Position numbers and translations under genes: made by a program
Part shown: piece after piece, positions 32,640 to 44,600 of the stretch
How the letters are laid out: every line of letters begins with the position of its first letter
Numbering within the stretch: position 1 is the first letter of the stretch
The notes under the pieces: generated by a model
Databases searched by the model: none
Seen by the model: only the letters and a program-made list of their open reading frames with translations
Told to the model about the DNA's origin: nothing
NCBI GenBank assembly: GCA_019914995.1
Contig: CM034142.1
Coordinates: 2,809,031-2,873,030, forward strand
Direction of reading: 5' to 3'
Length of the DNA stretch: 64,000 bases
Source: Acanthochlamys bracteata
Lineage: Eukaryota; Streptophyta; Magnoliopsida; Pandanales; Velloziaceae

Positions 32640-33060
32640 GAAATCGGTAAACACTTATCAAATCCAGAGATCCATGACAATTTGGGAAAACTATACAATT
32701 TGGGAAAATTATACTAAATGGACCTTGAGAATATACCAAGAACCACGAATCACAAGAACTTGTTGGGACACAGAACAGTCCCAAGCACACTATTCACATT
32801 ATTCCTTCATATCTGTACAAGGTACAGCCAAGACGAACAATCATAAGAAAAAGAGATATCAAGCTTTTGGTAAGAGAAACAATCAATGAACTGCAGTTAC
32901 TCAAAAAACTCGGACTCTGACTTAGACTACTCTAGAACTACTAGTCCGTTAAGCCTATTGTCACAATCCAATCAATGTGCTGACATAGACAACAATTCAC
33001 ACCCGGATAGCAAACGTAGCCTAGGTCTAGAATTCCAATCAGGCTTTTGCTAGAAGATAG
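32640..33060 (+). pseudogene. EPRV subtype A polyprotein tail
   Basis: Degraded text follows: NSDSDLDYS, then QSNQCADIDNNSHPDSKRSL, ending near 33,050. It corresponds to 19,600-19,825. An in-line duplication (ACAATTTGGGAAAA, 32,687-32,712) is present. Confidence 0.5.
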
Positions 33061-33234
33061 AACCTTACTAGAGTTACTTTTTAGAAAAGATCACAAAAAT
33101 CGATGAGAGTTAGTTTTTTTGAAGCAGATTCGTTCAAAGGCAACCAAGGTTAAAGAAACTGAACTAGATTATAGTTAAGAAGAATCTGTTGTAAACCTGA
33201 GTTACTTTATGACCTAACTATAGGTTAAAGAAAC

Positions 33235-33440
33235 CTCGGGCTTTCTTGTATAAATGTGTTCATTAAAGTTTGTAGAAGGGGCTTACAAAAGAGCGATCCT
33301 CTTAAGTGTTCCGTATTGTCATTCTAAGTCTTTAAGATTTTAGAAAAGTTTAGGGATTTCCCAAACGGGAAAATCGCGAGCTCTTTCTATTATGTCTCTC
33401 CATAAAAAAATGTTTTAAATTCTTGCACGGCATACAGCAT
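33235..33440 (+). promoter_or_regulatory. EPRV subtype A promoter-like region
   Basis: TATAAAT at 33,249-33,255 follows the stretch aligned with the B promoter region (CTCGGGCTTTCTTG). Downstream, GATCCTCTTAAGTG, GGGATTTCC and GCTCTTTCTATTATGTCTC parallel 20,030-20,140. The AATAAA of subtype B is not preserved. Confidence 0.45.
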
Positions 33441-33937
33441 GCTGCTCAAACATTTAAGATACTATTCCAATTATTGTTAATTTACAATAATAATTATCTT
33501 AGTTTATATTATAAATATTAATATAAAAACATAGTAATAAATGTGTTAAAAATATTATTAAAAATAATTATAATTTATAATAAATATTAATTACTAAGTT
33601 ACTATTATTTCTAGTAATAATAATATATTTACTAAATCTAATTACTTCAATATTATAAGGTTTATAGATATTAGTATAGAAAAGAACTAATAAATTTATT
33701 TTGTTATGAAAATATTAAACTTAAAAAATTAAATAACATATGAAAAAATTAGAAACTTAACAATATATCAATTATTATATTACTAAGAGTATTCCGGTCA
33801 TTATGTCCGTCCTTCAGCAATTAGCACAAGTTTAGCAAAATACGTCATTCAGCTTTCAACTTCAAACAGCACAATAAATAAAAATTTATCCAAACGTTTT
33901 TCAGTATTAAGTTGTTTTCAACAAAAGCTTCACAAAC
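33441..33937. other. AT-rich spacer
   Basis: Very AT-rich sequence (TAATAATTA/TTATTATA runs) with no gene or element ends that I can support. Confidence 0.5.
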
Positions 33938-33945
33938 ACTGAAAG

Positions 33946-34035
33946 CAAGGTTGTTAAGATTGGAATCTTAGGTAGGATCGTTTCCCTTGGGTAAGATCAT
34001 AAAATCGAGATTTTATAGTAAGATCGTAAGATTTT
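33946..34035. repeat. hAT left terminal/subterminal repeat
   Basis: It starts CAAGGTTGTTAAGATTGGAA and continues with AAGATCG/AAATCG/TAAGATCG motifs (33,990-34,035), probable transposase-binding repeats. Confidence 0.7.
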
Positions 34036-34654
34036 ACATACCAATAATTATTTAGTAAAGTTTTTTATTTTAATACTTAAAAAAAGATAATGTTTATTAA
34101 TATTATAAGAAACTAATAGATTTTGATTATTGTGATTTCAGGTGATTTTACGGACCTTCTAGTAGAAGTTGCAAACTTTTAATTATAAGTTTATAACTTT
34201 AGAAGCTAAAAACATATGTAATTGTATAAATATATTGTTAGCTTGTTGTTATATTAAATTTTAAATTCTTGTGCAGTTGTGGACTTTTTTCTTTTTCATT
34301 TTCAACAGCAATGAATATCAATAAAATATTTATTTGATGATTATTTCTACACAAGCATTCTGCATAACATTAAAAATTTACAAGAACATCAAATAAAAAA
34401 TGTTCCATACTGAATTTCAGATAATGACATAATCACACTGATTTAAAAAAAATGGAGAATTTGAAGTTCTATACTTCTATATCATTCATTATTGAAGCTA
34501 TGCACTTATACAATATTTCAGCAAGCTCAGATTAGAGTTATACACTTGTACAACAATAAAATAATATGCAAGAGCCATTCTAGCAAGCTCAAGCTCTAAA
34601 CAACATTCTAAATTTTCAACAAGTTTAGGTCTGGACAATAAAAACAACCATAAG

Positions 34655-34770
34655 CTATTTAGATGGCTCTGTCTCTCTGTCCAGAGCCATCTAAAATTCT
34701 AAATGGCTCTAGATAGTGAAATAGAGCCATTTTTCACTATCCAAAGCCATCTAATTTTACTGGGCAGTAC
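34655..34770. repeat. Nested short palindromes inside the hAT 3' region
   Basis: TTAGATGGCTCTG and CAGAGCCATCTAA (34,659-34,694) form one hairpin. AAATGGCTCTA and TAGAGCCATTT (34,700-34,732) form a second. A third, imperfect AGCCATCTAA follows. Together they may be a small MITE or a subterminal structure. Confidence 0.55.
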
Positions 34771-34893
34771 GACAGCCTGCCATTACAATTCAACCAAACA
34801 AAACATATTTTCAACAATATAAAATAGTCAATATAAGTATATAACATACTTAGCATGTCTACAGAAATACTACAAGTCTACAACTGTATAGCC

Positions 34894-35850
34894 TTACAAA
34901 CAGCAATAGCTAACAGGGTACAACATTAAAAACATAAAACAAAAACTAAAAAAAGTTATCAACAGAAATATCATCAATGTCACAATCATCTTCATTGCTA
35001 TCTTCCTCCTTAGAGTCATCTCCACTAACACTACCGCCATGAGAAGAACCAATATTACTAAGTCAATATTATCTACTAGAATCTCCACATCACTATCACC
35101 TTTACTTTCCAGGCTTTTAATGTTATCAACAACATTCACTCTCTCATTTGAACTATCTTCATTACTTGAAGTTTGATTCAGGATATCCAGCCATTCATGG
35201 TCAACGGGGTCAGCTTCTTGTTCTTCAACAATCCATTCATCATCTGAGGGAAGAAGGGAAGATCATCAAAGGCAGTTGAACAATTTGAAATCGATTTTGT
35301 ACTTTTCATTCTTCTTTCTCTCAACTTCAAATTGCACATCACGAATATCAAGTCATTTATCTTCATTTGATGCAAACTGTTTCTTCTTTTTATGTGCACC
35401 TAAACAATGATGAAATTGTAGAAGTCATATAAGCTGATAGCCTATTAATATAACAAGCTGTTTAAATAGAGAAAGTTATATTCTTACCATTTCAAATGCA
35501 CTCCAATTACGCTCGCATCCAGAAGAACTACCAGTTAAATTTAATATTCTAATAGCAAACTTTTGTTGTTTAGAACACTCAGCTCTAATGAATCTCACCA
35601 ATTAGCTGGATCTTTTGTTTGCCTCTCTACTATTGCAGAGCTGATCCCATTTGTATGGACATCTAACTCTGTCCTCTCATTCGCATCAGTCACCATTCTT
35701 TTTAAACAATTATATAATCTAATTTTTACCTCTGCATCATCTTTAAAGAATCTGAACTGTAATGGTAACGAGGATTTAAGTAATAAGCTACAGCATGTAA
35801 AGGCCTATGTAATTGAAGTTTCCATCTTTCATCAATAATTTTTCACATAG
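34894..35850 (-). pseudogene. hAT transposase C-terminal (dimerisation) part
   Basis: The minus strand shows DDAEVKIRLYNCLKRMVTDA, then DPANWWDSF-type text near 35,600-35,620, which is the hAT C-terminal dimerisation region. An apparent intron or break lies near 35,400-35,490. Then come KLRERRMKSTKSIS and an acidic tail (PVDHEWLDI-like) to ~35,170. Stops and frameshifts are scattered. Confidence 0.6.
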
Positions 35851-35968
35851 GTTCATAACTATAAGAAATAGAAAAGATGAATCATTACAAATAATGAAAT
35901 AACTAATAACAATGATAAAAATATTTAATCTTGTTTAAGCGCTAACCTTTTCTTAGGATTAACGAAAT

Positions 35969-36908
35969 TCAGCGTATTTTCTCTTTTGCATAGTTCATCT
36001 CCTTATAAACACAACCCATGGCTGGTTTCTCATCTGAGTCAACCAAACGCATCACCTTAATAAGAGGATAAGCCGCTTTCAAACATGTCTGAACATTCCT
36101 CCAGAACCTGTTGTTCGGAATAGTATGCTGGATTTGCTTTCTATTTTGTTTGCTTGCAAATTTACTTGACTTCCATGCACTAGAGCTAAACATACTCATT
36201 AATATATCTTTATGCTCATTTAGACAACCCAATGTCAAGTATGAGGTAGCAAATCTAATTGCACCTGATCTAATTAAATCTCTCCCATTTGTAAAATGCC
36301 TCAATATTGAAACAAGTAGGGTCCTTACATAACTGTATGTTGTAATTTTTCTTCCCTTTGTAATTGTCACACTATGAACCCTTAATTTTTTTTCAAAATC
36401 CTCTATAATGAGATCAATACAATGGGCAAGATAAGGTGTCCAATATAGCATTTTTCTTTTTTGCATCAACCTCTCTCCTGCTGTCTTATATTTTGCAGCA
36501 TTGTTAGTAATAACTTGCACAACATTTTCCTCTCCAACCCTCTCTACAATATCATCTAACATCTCAAAAACCTTATATGCTGTTTTAGACATAATAGTAC
36601 AACCAGTTTTTCTCCACTTTGTTTTATAATCCTCAAGAAAATTTTCTACACTAGCTACTTCTTTGTTCAAATAGGTCTCGCTAATTTCATGATAAGAAGG
36701 AGGTTTCAGTCCACCACCAAACCAACCAACCAACTAAGCATTTCAAAAATTCTAGATTTTTTACACGATTGAAAGGAATTGCACTTGTGTAAAAAAAACG
36801 AGCTATTTGTTGACAACAATCTTCCCTCAACTCTGCTTTCATCAAATGATTAATGCTTACTTGTGTGTTTCTAAACCTATGACACTTTTTACTATAATGC
36901 ATACTCAT
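35969..36908 (-). pseudogene. hAT transposase, DUF659 region, with frameshift and internal deletion
   Basis: Two overlapping minus-strand frames (36,908-36,687 and 36,733-35,969) are joined by a frameshift near 36,730. The first has CCQQIARFFYTSAIPFN. The second has LKPPSYHEISETYLNKEV, KWRKTGCTIMS, VGEENVVQVITNNAAKYKTA, and LYWTPYLAHCIDLIIEDF. Between GCTIMS and KTAYKVFE the usual segment starting D-x-W-T-D, about 40 residues in relatives, is absent although the frame is kept. That segment includes part of the catalytic fold, so the protein would be inactive. Confidence 0.75.
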
Positions 36909-36949
36909 AACTTGCTTTTGATTTAAAAATTACTGCACCCTCTCATCCC

Positions 36950-37260
36950 CAGAGTCATCTTCTATGCCACTCCAATTTCTTCTTTTTTTCCATATGAAAC
37001 TTCTTGAATTTTAGCTAAGAGTTCTAAAAACTTTTGTCTAACTTCTTCAGAAACTTGCTGACATGGTTCAACATTCCTATGTGTGCATGCCATGTGATAT
37101 TTAAAACAAAAACTGCCTCCAATAAAAATCTTTTGACAATACTTGCACTTCACTTTCTACAATTATTATCACATCTATACTATGCTCCCAACCCACATCA
37201 GAGCTATTACCAAAAATGTTTTTTCTCTTATCTTTTCCAGAACTAGATGCAGACATCTTC
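36950..37260 (-). pseudogene. hAT transposase N-terminal BED zinc finger
   Basis: The minus strand is open from 37,153 to 36,962: MKCKYCQKIFIGG, then F-K-Y-H-x4-H, then NVEPCQQVSEEVRQKFLELL. The C-x2-C ... H-x4-H layout is a BED-type DNA-binding finger. The upstream start (to ~37,255) is in a different frame. Confidence 0.65.
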
Positions 37261-37874
37261 TTAACTAATCAAGACTTGAAAAGAAGAAGAAGAAAAACAA
37301 CATTGCAAAAAAAAAATTACAGTTATACTTTAAAATAGAGTAACTGAACAATCGACAATTTCAGTAGTATATGATAATCCAAAAATTAATTTCAATTATT
37401 AAATATTTAATCTGTTGAAGTAACAAATAACAACAACAATATTACCAACTACCAAGTATCACAGTCACTTGCCCCTCAACATTCAACACTCAAAGTTTAA
37501 CAAAATCTGAAACAAATATAACAAAATAAAAGAAATTTAACGTATCAGGGCTCAGAAAATTGAAAAAGAAACTTCCGGCGTAGAAGATTTACAAAAAAGT
37601 CGAAGCTATCGAGCTCGAATCAAGAAACTCCCGATCTAGAAGGAAACAATTCTATTCTGGTAGGCTTAAACGGAAGAGATGTCTGAAAATTTGAAACAAC
37701 TTCTCTATTTTCGGCTCCGATCTATCAAGAAAGAAGAAAAAATTAGGGACTAGAAATTTTTTCTCTCGCTGGCTTGCTACTGAATGTCTCACGAGACCGA
37801 TTAGTGAATTAGTATTTAGCCAATTTTGCGAGAAACCTCTCACGCTTCATCAATTTACAAAAGACCCCTTATAA

Positions 37875-38042
37875 TGTAAGATCGTGTAAAATCGTACGAA
37901 GATTGCAATCTTACCGATTTTAATATCAAGATCGCGGTCTAGATGCGATTTAACGGAAAAACGATTTTACTAAGATCGGGATCGTTTTACTTACTTAAAA
38001 TCGTAAAATTTTAAGATTTAAATCGGAATTTTAACAACATTG
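37875..38042. repeat. hAT right terminal/subterminal repeat
   Basis: Repeated AAGATCG, AAATCG and CGATTTTA motifs run to the terminal TTTTAACAACATTG. This mirrors the left end. Confidence 0.7.
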
Positions 38043-38050
38043 GCTGAAAG

Positions 38051-38700
38051 TACTATAAAGCAGCTTTATTCAAAAGCTCAAAAATTTTGGCATAGTCAAA
38101 CGGCCCCTGGAATCTAAATTTGCCGTATAAAAAGGAGATGCTACAAGCCTCGAACAATCCAACTAGCAATTGTCGACGTGTAGATGTATATGACCTCCAC
38201 TCTTTTGCAAGTTAGATGAGTTAACAACATGAAAAGTGTTAGTGGAGTTAGTGGTGGAGCTAATCCCCTCACCGCTCGTAACATCCCTAACTCACCCTTT
38301 GGATAGGTTTTAGAAGACAATGTAAGCATTATCAATGTTAAGGACATGAATTTAACATCCCTAACTACACCTTTAAGAAATGTTCTCTTACGAGTTAGAT
38401 GAGTTAGTAAGTTAAATCACATACTCCAAGTTAATCCACATAAGAACAGGGTGTGAGGAAGGTAGCTCGAAACCCAAACTCTTCTAAACCCCTCATTCCC
38501 CTAACTCATTTAACCAGCATAAAGATGGAACCCAGCATTATTTCACCTGTAACTTTAAAGGCTATTAACTAGGGAACTGACTTAAATTTCATAATGAAGC
38601 ACTAAGAACTAACTCCAAGAAATTTCGTCTTGATGTTCAAGCACAAGAAACAAGTCAAACTGCAACTTGGCAACATTTTAGACTTTCAAGGCTATAAGTC
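38051..38700. other. Spacer between hAT element and solo LTR
   Basis: Several related words recur (GAGTTAGATGAGTTA, CATCCCTAACT), but I see no gene or terminal repeats that I can support. The target-site copy AAGTC ends it. Confidence 0.4.
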
Positions 38701-40263
38701 TGTTAGGGTTTCCAATAAGATTAACTCAAGAGGGGAGGGGTCAATTGAATTAGTCAATAAAAATTTTCGTCAAGTTTAGTTATCCTACTGGCAGCAATTT
38801 TACAGCCGGCTGTGTCAATGCTGTGACCTGCAAACAGAGAGAGTTAGAGTGTTTCTGATATAAGTGACAAGGAGTAGTACTCAGAGTATTTAACGTGGTT
38901 CGGCAAAACCCTTTTGCCTACATCCACGGTCGCTCTATCACCAGAGCCAAAGCTTCACTAAACTTTTAATAAACTACAAATATACCTAGAGCAAAGTGCT
39001 TTACCAAGCACACTTACTCTACCGGATTTTTTCGCCAAGACAACCCCTAACAGCCTACTGGACATGCCTGTCCCCCTGGCTGATTTGCTAGCTCTATTAC
39101 AAGGTCTAAGAGCTTACACCAAGCTCTACCTGAGCTTCCTTTACCGGTGCCTGCAGCACCACCTTTACAATGTCAGTAAGAGGTTACAAGAAAGTAAACC
39201 AAGATTGAGCACAGGATCTATCTCATGAATGTTAAATGTTCATGATGTGATTCAGATGAGATGATCGGAAAGGTTGCTGAGAGAGATTTCTTCAGTATGA
39301 TTGACAGCAAGATTTGTTTGTGTGGAGTAGTAGAGTTCGTAACCAGCAGCAGGATATTTTTGTGTAGAGTGGTAGAGTTCTTGTATATCTCTGTTTTGCT
39401 TGGGTTTTCTCTACTTCTGTTTTCTTATGTTCTCTCTCTCCGCTTTTCTTCGTTGCTGTGACTCCCTTCTTATAGAGTTTCTTCCCTGTGCAGGAGCCGT
39501 TGAAGAACGTTGCTGTTGGCGCTCTCTTTCACAGGTGGTTCTTCACGTCAGAGAGGAGTCGGTTTTGTCCAGTGGTTAATCAACCACTTCCAACCTTCTT
39601 TCGGCTGTCTTTGTGCAAGGTCTTCGTTGCATTAAATGCTTTGTAGAAGTTTGAATTTGCTGCCAACGGTTGAAAGCTTAATTTAGCTAAGCTTCACCCG
39701 AGACTCGGTGGTGATGAGTTGATATGGCTTGTCCATAATAAATGCAATCTGCAGTTGATCGCTTGACTTGAACAAAGACTTTGACTTGTGTAATGTGCTT
39801 TCTTCCCTTGATTATTGAGCTTTTCTTTTCTGTGAAAAGCTCTTGTAGATCTTCTGTTTGAAGTGCTTCAGTCCGTTGTGAGTGCAGGTGATTTTTTGAA
39901 GCAAGGGAAATTTCGTTGCCGTTGAACACAAGGGTCTGTTTCGAAACAGAAAAGTCTTCTTATGTTTTAGTAGTCGAACAGCTGACTGTAATGTGGCTGT
40001 GGCATTCTCTGTCCCGTATCTTTGTCCTCTCTGTCCCTTTGAGTAGTTGAGCGGTGATCGTGATGTGGCTGTGGCATCCTTTGTCCCGAATGCTATTAGC
40101 AGTAGTATAGCAGTTGGCTGTATGATGGCTGTTTTTATCTGCTATAAATGAAATGATCTTTGTTTGTCTAATACTGCAAAAATTATTTTTAGATTATTAG
40201 TCTAATATAAATCATGGCTCTTAATTCATTGTTATCATCAAAATTATCCTTATAATTCCAACA
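38701..40263 (-). mobile_element. Solo LTR, probably copia (SIRE-like)
   Basis: It begins TGTTAGGGTT and ends AATTCCAACA (TG...CA), flanked by AAGTC at 38,696-38,700 and AAGTC at 40,264-40,268. That is a perfect 5-bp target-site duplication. The 1,563-base length and the GTGGTTCGGC...CCTACATCCACGG block (38,905-38,935) fit long plant copia LTRs. Reading TGTTGGAATTATAAGG as the 5' end puts it on the minus strand, with a TATAAG on that strand near 39,470. No internal coding region remains, so it formed by LTR-LTR recombination. Confidence 0.85.
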
Positions 40264-40379
40264 AAGTCAAAACATTATCACAGCAGTAACTTTCATATGT
40301 CTCACAATAAGATAAGGTTGTTTCGTAATTACTTCCTCAAGTAATCAACCTAACTTATAATAGCGTACACTTGTACTCC

Positions 40380-40770
40380 AACAACAACAGATAAACCTTT
40401 ATCTCACTTGAGTAAGATTGGCTACAGGAATCCGTTCTTTTCATGCCGTTCAATTGTAAACCAGATTCAACACAAAAATTAATTCCTCTAAATCCTTCAC
40501 CACCACCTTTTGCAAAGTAAGTCTCTCTTTTTCTTCTAAAGTGTTCTAATAAAATCGCATCAATATTATACACTACAGCTTCTTTAGGTCTACGTAAGGG
40601 ATATCCGAACCATCTAAGACTACATTTTCTTAGTTTGTGCTCAATCGTGTGACTGTTGTTTGTTGTTTCTCATTTCGTAATTTTTCATTATAATATACTC
40701 GCACATTCATCTTAGCAACCTCATTCATGCTTCGTTTATCTTATAAACATCTTGATCTTTGATAGTCTAA
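40380..40770 (-). pseudogene. LINE reverse-transcriptase 3' tail
   Basis: The minus strand near 40,640 reads IEHKLRKCSLRWFGYPLRRPKEA, in which L-R-W-F-G-x-x-x-R-R-P is the recurring motif after plant LINE RT domains. A degraded stretch follows to ~40,440. No 5' part, poly(A) tail or target-site duplication was found. Confidence 0.5.
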
Positions 40771-40774
40771 CACT

Positions 40775-42360
40775 CACTATCATATAAATATTGCAGGCTG
40801 ATGATTGTTTCCTATAAAAGTACCTTTTGGCCTTAAAGGTATTTTCTTAACTCAAAGAATCTTGGTTACGTCTCGCAATTTCATCTATCATGTTCTAAAT
40901 CTATGTATTACATATTCATCAATTCTTCCTTAATGATGAATAATCAAATTTAAATATTTAAAAGGATGGCTTTAGGTATATCATAATCCTTTATTACAAC
41001 AACATATTATCATTATTCTTATACTTACTAAATAATAATACATGTACTCTGTTTTTTTAATGGTCCTACTTAATTTAAGATTCTTAGATTCTAAAGTGCT
41101 CCCCCAATATTTCAATTAATAGTATAATTTTTCTTTCTGTCGTCAATTAAAAATATTGAGACGTTTGAGAGTACTTATGATAAGGAGTTTTTCCGAAATG
41201 AAGGCATTTTGAGAATTTTTGAAAAACGAGTTTGACCATTTTGACATAAAAAATAACAAAAATTAAAATATAAAGATTGTACAACATACAATTTTTATGT
41301 ACTTTCTAAATTAAATAAAAATCTGTAAAATACTGTATAAGATATATTGAAAAAGGTGACAGCTTCTTTGGGATGAAAAGAACTTCAATAAGCTAAACCA
41401 AATGATCCCTATGTCATCCTGGAAAAATTACACCATGGTACTTTATCCTGAACATGTCGAGTGACATTTGTCCATTACTAAGACAAATATTTAAAGCTGT
41501 TATAATAGAAAACTTTTTATTAGATTAACCAATTTAGTAGTGTCATTTCAGTAGATGGTTAACATTTTAAATTTGATGAGTTGCGAATGTTAGACTTGAT
41601 TAAGGTAAAAATATTTAACATGCTTTTTTCTTTTTGTTACAAAACAAGTAATAACCAAATAAACATAAGAATTGAATGTATGCATCTTGATTTTCAGATA
41701 ATAGGAAAACAACCAAATCTTTTCCAAATATGTAATCTAAAGTTTACTTTGTTTGTTACTGCATAAAGTAAAGAGCAAACTAAGCTCTAGCCGTTGTGTT
41801 TGTAGCTATCTAAGACATTTAATAGCCTATGTATTTCGCCAAAGCCCTGCCATATAACTGATATCACCAATTTTTGTTCTGAAATAGTACTCAACATAAT
41901 TTCTTCGACATAGTGCCCATATAGTTTGTTCGTATCATTTACACTATTGCCGCTCCGTTGTTAGCAATAAAAAGATAACAGAATGAACCCATTAGTTTCA
42001 ATATTGTGACAGCTGAAGGGAGACAACGAGTGGAGTAGTAGGTTGCCCAATCTATTTCATTTCTTTAAAGAAACATAAACATTCCTAATCACAACAGAAC
42101 GTATGATGTATCTGCTAAACAAGAAAGTATGTGTAACATCTGAAGCAAAATTACCTATGAACTTCATGTACCTTATGATGTGCTTAGTAAATAGCATGCA
42201 ATGTGCTGCCTCTCAAATTATTTAAGGCGTGCAATTGAACCTAGCATTCTGCTCTTAATGTACCTTATGGATTGCCTTCTAATATGCAATTTAGCTTCCA
42301 AAAAATATCTAAGTTGTAAATTGTTAACATCAAAAGCATTTCATTTTTCTAAGATAATCA
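40775..42360. other. AT-rich sequence without recognised genes
   Basis: No protein motif, element end or long repeat recognised. It ends at the N gap. Confidence 0.4.
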
Positions 42361-42460
42361 NNNNNNNNNNNNNNNNNNNNNNNNNNNNNNNNNNNNNNNN
42401 NNNNNNNNNNNNNNNNNNNNNNNNNNNNNNNNNNNNNNNNNNNNNNNNNNNNNNNNNNNN
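42361..42460. other. Assembly gap, exactly 100 N
   Basis: A round number of N usually marks a scaffold join of unknown length. Sequence on both sides is low-complexity host or LTR-like DNA. Confidence 0.95.
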
Positions 42461-44208
42461 GATCCATGCACATATAGGGATATCATGTCACATAATCTAT
42501 GCATGAGGGAACAATAAATGAGAGTTATGCTCTCATATCTAACATTACCATGTATAAACTGCAATAATCATTACTCTCTATAACCATGTTTTACAAATAA
42601 ATATTATATTTCATGCAAACGATCAAACGACATACATAAAAATTCATGCAATCTGTTTCTAACATACACTTGCAGGTCACTAAACCTAGGTACACTTGCT
42701 ATACATGCTAAGCCATTTATTAGTCGCAAGTAAGTATATTACGTCATGATTCTTACGTATATGTCAATTCTAAGCATACTAATATAATAAGCCCAAGGTC
42801 AATGGTTATACTTAGCGGAGGTCATAACTTATATATGTCTAAAATACCTAGTGCATAATTCTTATGCCAGATTAAGTGCTATGTCATACGTGTAAAAGCA
42901 TTCTATGCATCTCATGCACCACCTGTATATCACAACTCCAGCTTGTGTAACATGCAACAGTGGGATTTTTATCAACCATAAAATCTAATCAATTCCTAAC
43001 TTGTTATTTTAGTTACTATCATTGTCCTAATCTTATGTAAGCATGCACACAGATATTTTATTGCATGAAAGATCAAATCTCATTATGCACTGAAATTGGC
43101 AAAGTCATGCCGGAGTTTTAAAAAAAGATGTTACTTGCGTTGAAAACTTAACGGTAAGTTAAGAAAAAAAGACGCAAGTAACCCTCACCTGAAGGTCCAC
43201 GTAATTCACCTAAATCTGTAAGTTATCACCAAGCCGCATCACTGGTTCCAAAACTAAGTCCATTCCTAATACAGATGAATGCCACTATTGCTTAATTTGA
43301 TAACCAAAAACCAAATCACATTTCCTTATACAAATCTAAGTCCATAATAAAACCTCATCCGCCGCTAAAACGAAATCGAAAACCAACTTCCATGATTAAC
43401 CATTAAATTCACGATCAATAACTTATATTACTTGACTAGTGCTAAGTCTTGCAGGTTTGGAAAGCTTACCGAATCAAGGATCGATCCTAAATCCAAATCG
43501 GCGCTGTAACATGACAACGAACTCGCCGATTTCTGATCCAAGAACGCCTGGGGTAAAAAGGATGACTCAGTGGCTCAAAAGCATGCTTAAGGGACACGAA
43601 AGAATATCAAACCCACCTAAGCTTAGGGTCTGCGGGCCTGCCGGAATCCGGCGAATTAGAGTTTCTGCCGGAGTCGACATTCAAGCATCTAGAAGGTGCA
43701 GCGGTTAAAGTGTAACCGAAGAAGCAACAAGGAGAAGCCGGCAAAGGACGCCGGTGGCTGGAAACAGGTGGATCGACGCACCCGCGCAAGGCTCCCACAA
43801 GTTGTTCGCCGGAGATGAAATCACCGAAATTGAGCGAAGGAAAAGCTATAGCGAGAAGAGAAAAGAGTTCCCAGCAAGTCGTCGCCGTCGAAATGCCGAC
43901 GAAGCACCCGGCCGGAGGTTGGGGGTTTTCATCCACCACAGGCGAGTGGGTGAATCGGCTCGCCCGAGCACGCCGATAAGGAGAGAAGGGCAACGAAGAG
44001 GGAAGAATGAAAGAGCTAAGCTGAAGAGGATGGTCGCCGGCCGGAGAGACGCGTGGGAGACGGATGCAGGCAGGGAGGAGTCGGGGTCGAGAGAAGAATA
44101 TTAAGAGGGGAATAATAGAAAGCTTAGGAGTAAGGAGAAAAATAAATATGAGTGCTTTGAGCTTTATGTTCTAGTGAGCTTAGGCTTGGATTTATATGGG
44201 GTGTTACA
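42461..44208 (-). mobile_element. Ty3/gypsy 3' LTR, minus strand, running into the N gap
   Basis: On the minus strand it begins TGTAACACCCC at 44,208, a common start of plant gypsy LTRs. It lies directly beyond the end of a gypsy pol region. GC-rich CCGGAATCCGGCGA-type text lies at 43,640-44,060, then CCCTCACCTG and AT-rich U5-like sequence towards the gap. The other end is not visible. Frames seen in the GC-rich part are not convincing genes. Confidence 0.6.
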
Positions 44209-44600
44209 TTTTATTGTGATCTTTTACTTCTAGTAAGAGGCATGACTGATATAACATTTGCTATGCATATAGCTGGCCTCAAGTTGTGCATTCTGGAAAG
44301 TCAACATGTCTATTTGTTGTGCACTTTGGCCAAGCTGCTGGTGCATCATTCCCCTCCCCATGAAGGATGTGCTCGTCCTCGAAACCTTGAGTGGTGGATA
44401 TACCTATAGTGGGTGTATCCTCTAGTGGTAGCTAAGCGGAGAACTCCGGTGGTGCAAAGCATCCATCTTTGAGTTGAGACACGTGGAAGACTAAATGAAT
44501 GCGTGAACTATGTGGTAGATCCAAGCGGTAGGGGACCTGGCCCACACGTTCAATGATGCGAAAAGACAAAAAAAAGGTGCCGAAGCTTCCTATTACGGCG
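44209..44600 (-). pseudogene. Ty3/gypsy pol end and pre-LTR region
   Basis: The minus strand reads towards the LTR: YRLDLPHSSRIHLVFHVSQL-type text near 44,520-44,480, then GEGNDAPAAWPKC with the purine-rich GGGGAGGGGAATGA (44,346-44,359), a candidate polypurine tract. No chromodomain is visible, so it may have been deleted. Confidence 0.5.

Larger units (their letters stand above)
9845..33440. mobile_element. Endogenous pararetrovirus (Caulimoviridae) cluster
   Basis: The 23.6-kb block holds at least five viral segments in both orientations. Diagnostic pieces are 30K-type movement protein, capsid, CCHC knuckle, second Cys cluster, DTG protease, YIDDIL reverse transcriptase, RNase H, viroplasmin-like domain and tRNA-Met primer sites. 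No integrase and no LTRs are seen, as expected for pararetroviruses, which integrate passively. Subtype A occupies 9,845-11,062 and 28,685-33,440. Subtype B occupies most of 11,065-28,620. Gene order resembles badnavirus/tungrovirus up to RNase H and adds a further region after it. All copies are broken. Confidence 0.93.
33946..38042 (-). mobile_element. hAT transposon, full length, inactive
   Basis: Ends: CAAGGTTGTTAAGATT at 33,946 and, on the opposite strand from 38,042, CAATGTTGTTAAAATT. Flanks: ACTGAAAG (33,938-33,945) and GCTGAAAG (38,043-38,050), a 7/8 match to the 8-bp target-site duplication of hAT elements. The ends are rich in AAGATCG/CGATCTT motifs. The minus-strand coding remnant (BED zinc finger, DUF659, C-terminal dimerisation region) confirms the family. 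Length is 4,097 bases. Confidence 0.88.

Noticed and set aside
9845..33440. Reading the EPRV cluster as LTR retrotransposons
   Set aside because: No integrase and no LTRs. Movement protein, small 5' ORFs and a tRNA-Met primer site in a non-LTR context indicate Caulimoviridae.
33441..33937. Plus-strand continuation of the viral insertion or another element
   Set aside because: Only AT-rich text with no viral match or terminal repeats.
42201..42564. Open frames spanning the N block
   Set aside because: They are open only because N codons cannot encode a stop.
43439..44104. GC-rich open frames on both strands (89-128 codons)
   Set aside because: They lie in the GC-rich part of the gypsy LTR. 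Low stop density there is a composition effect, and both strands are equally open.
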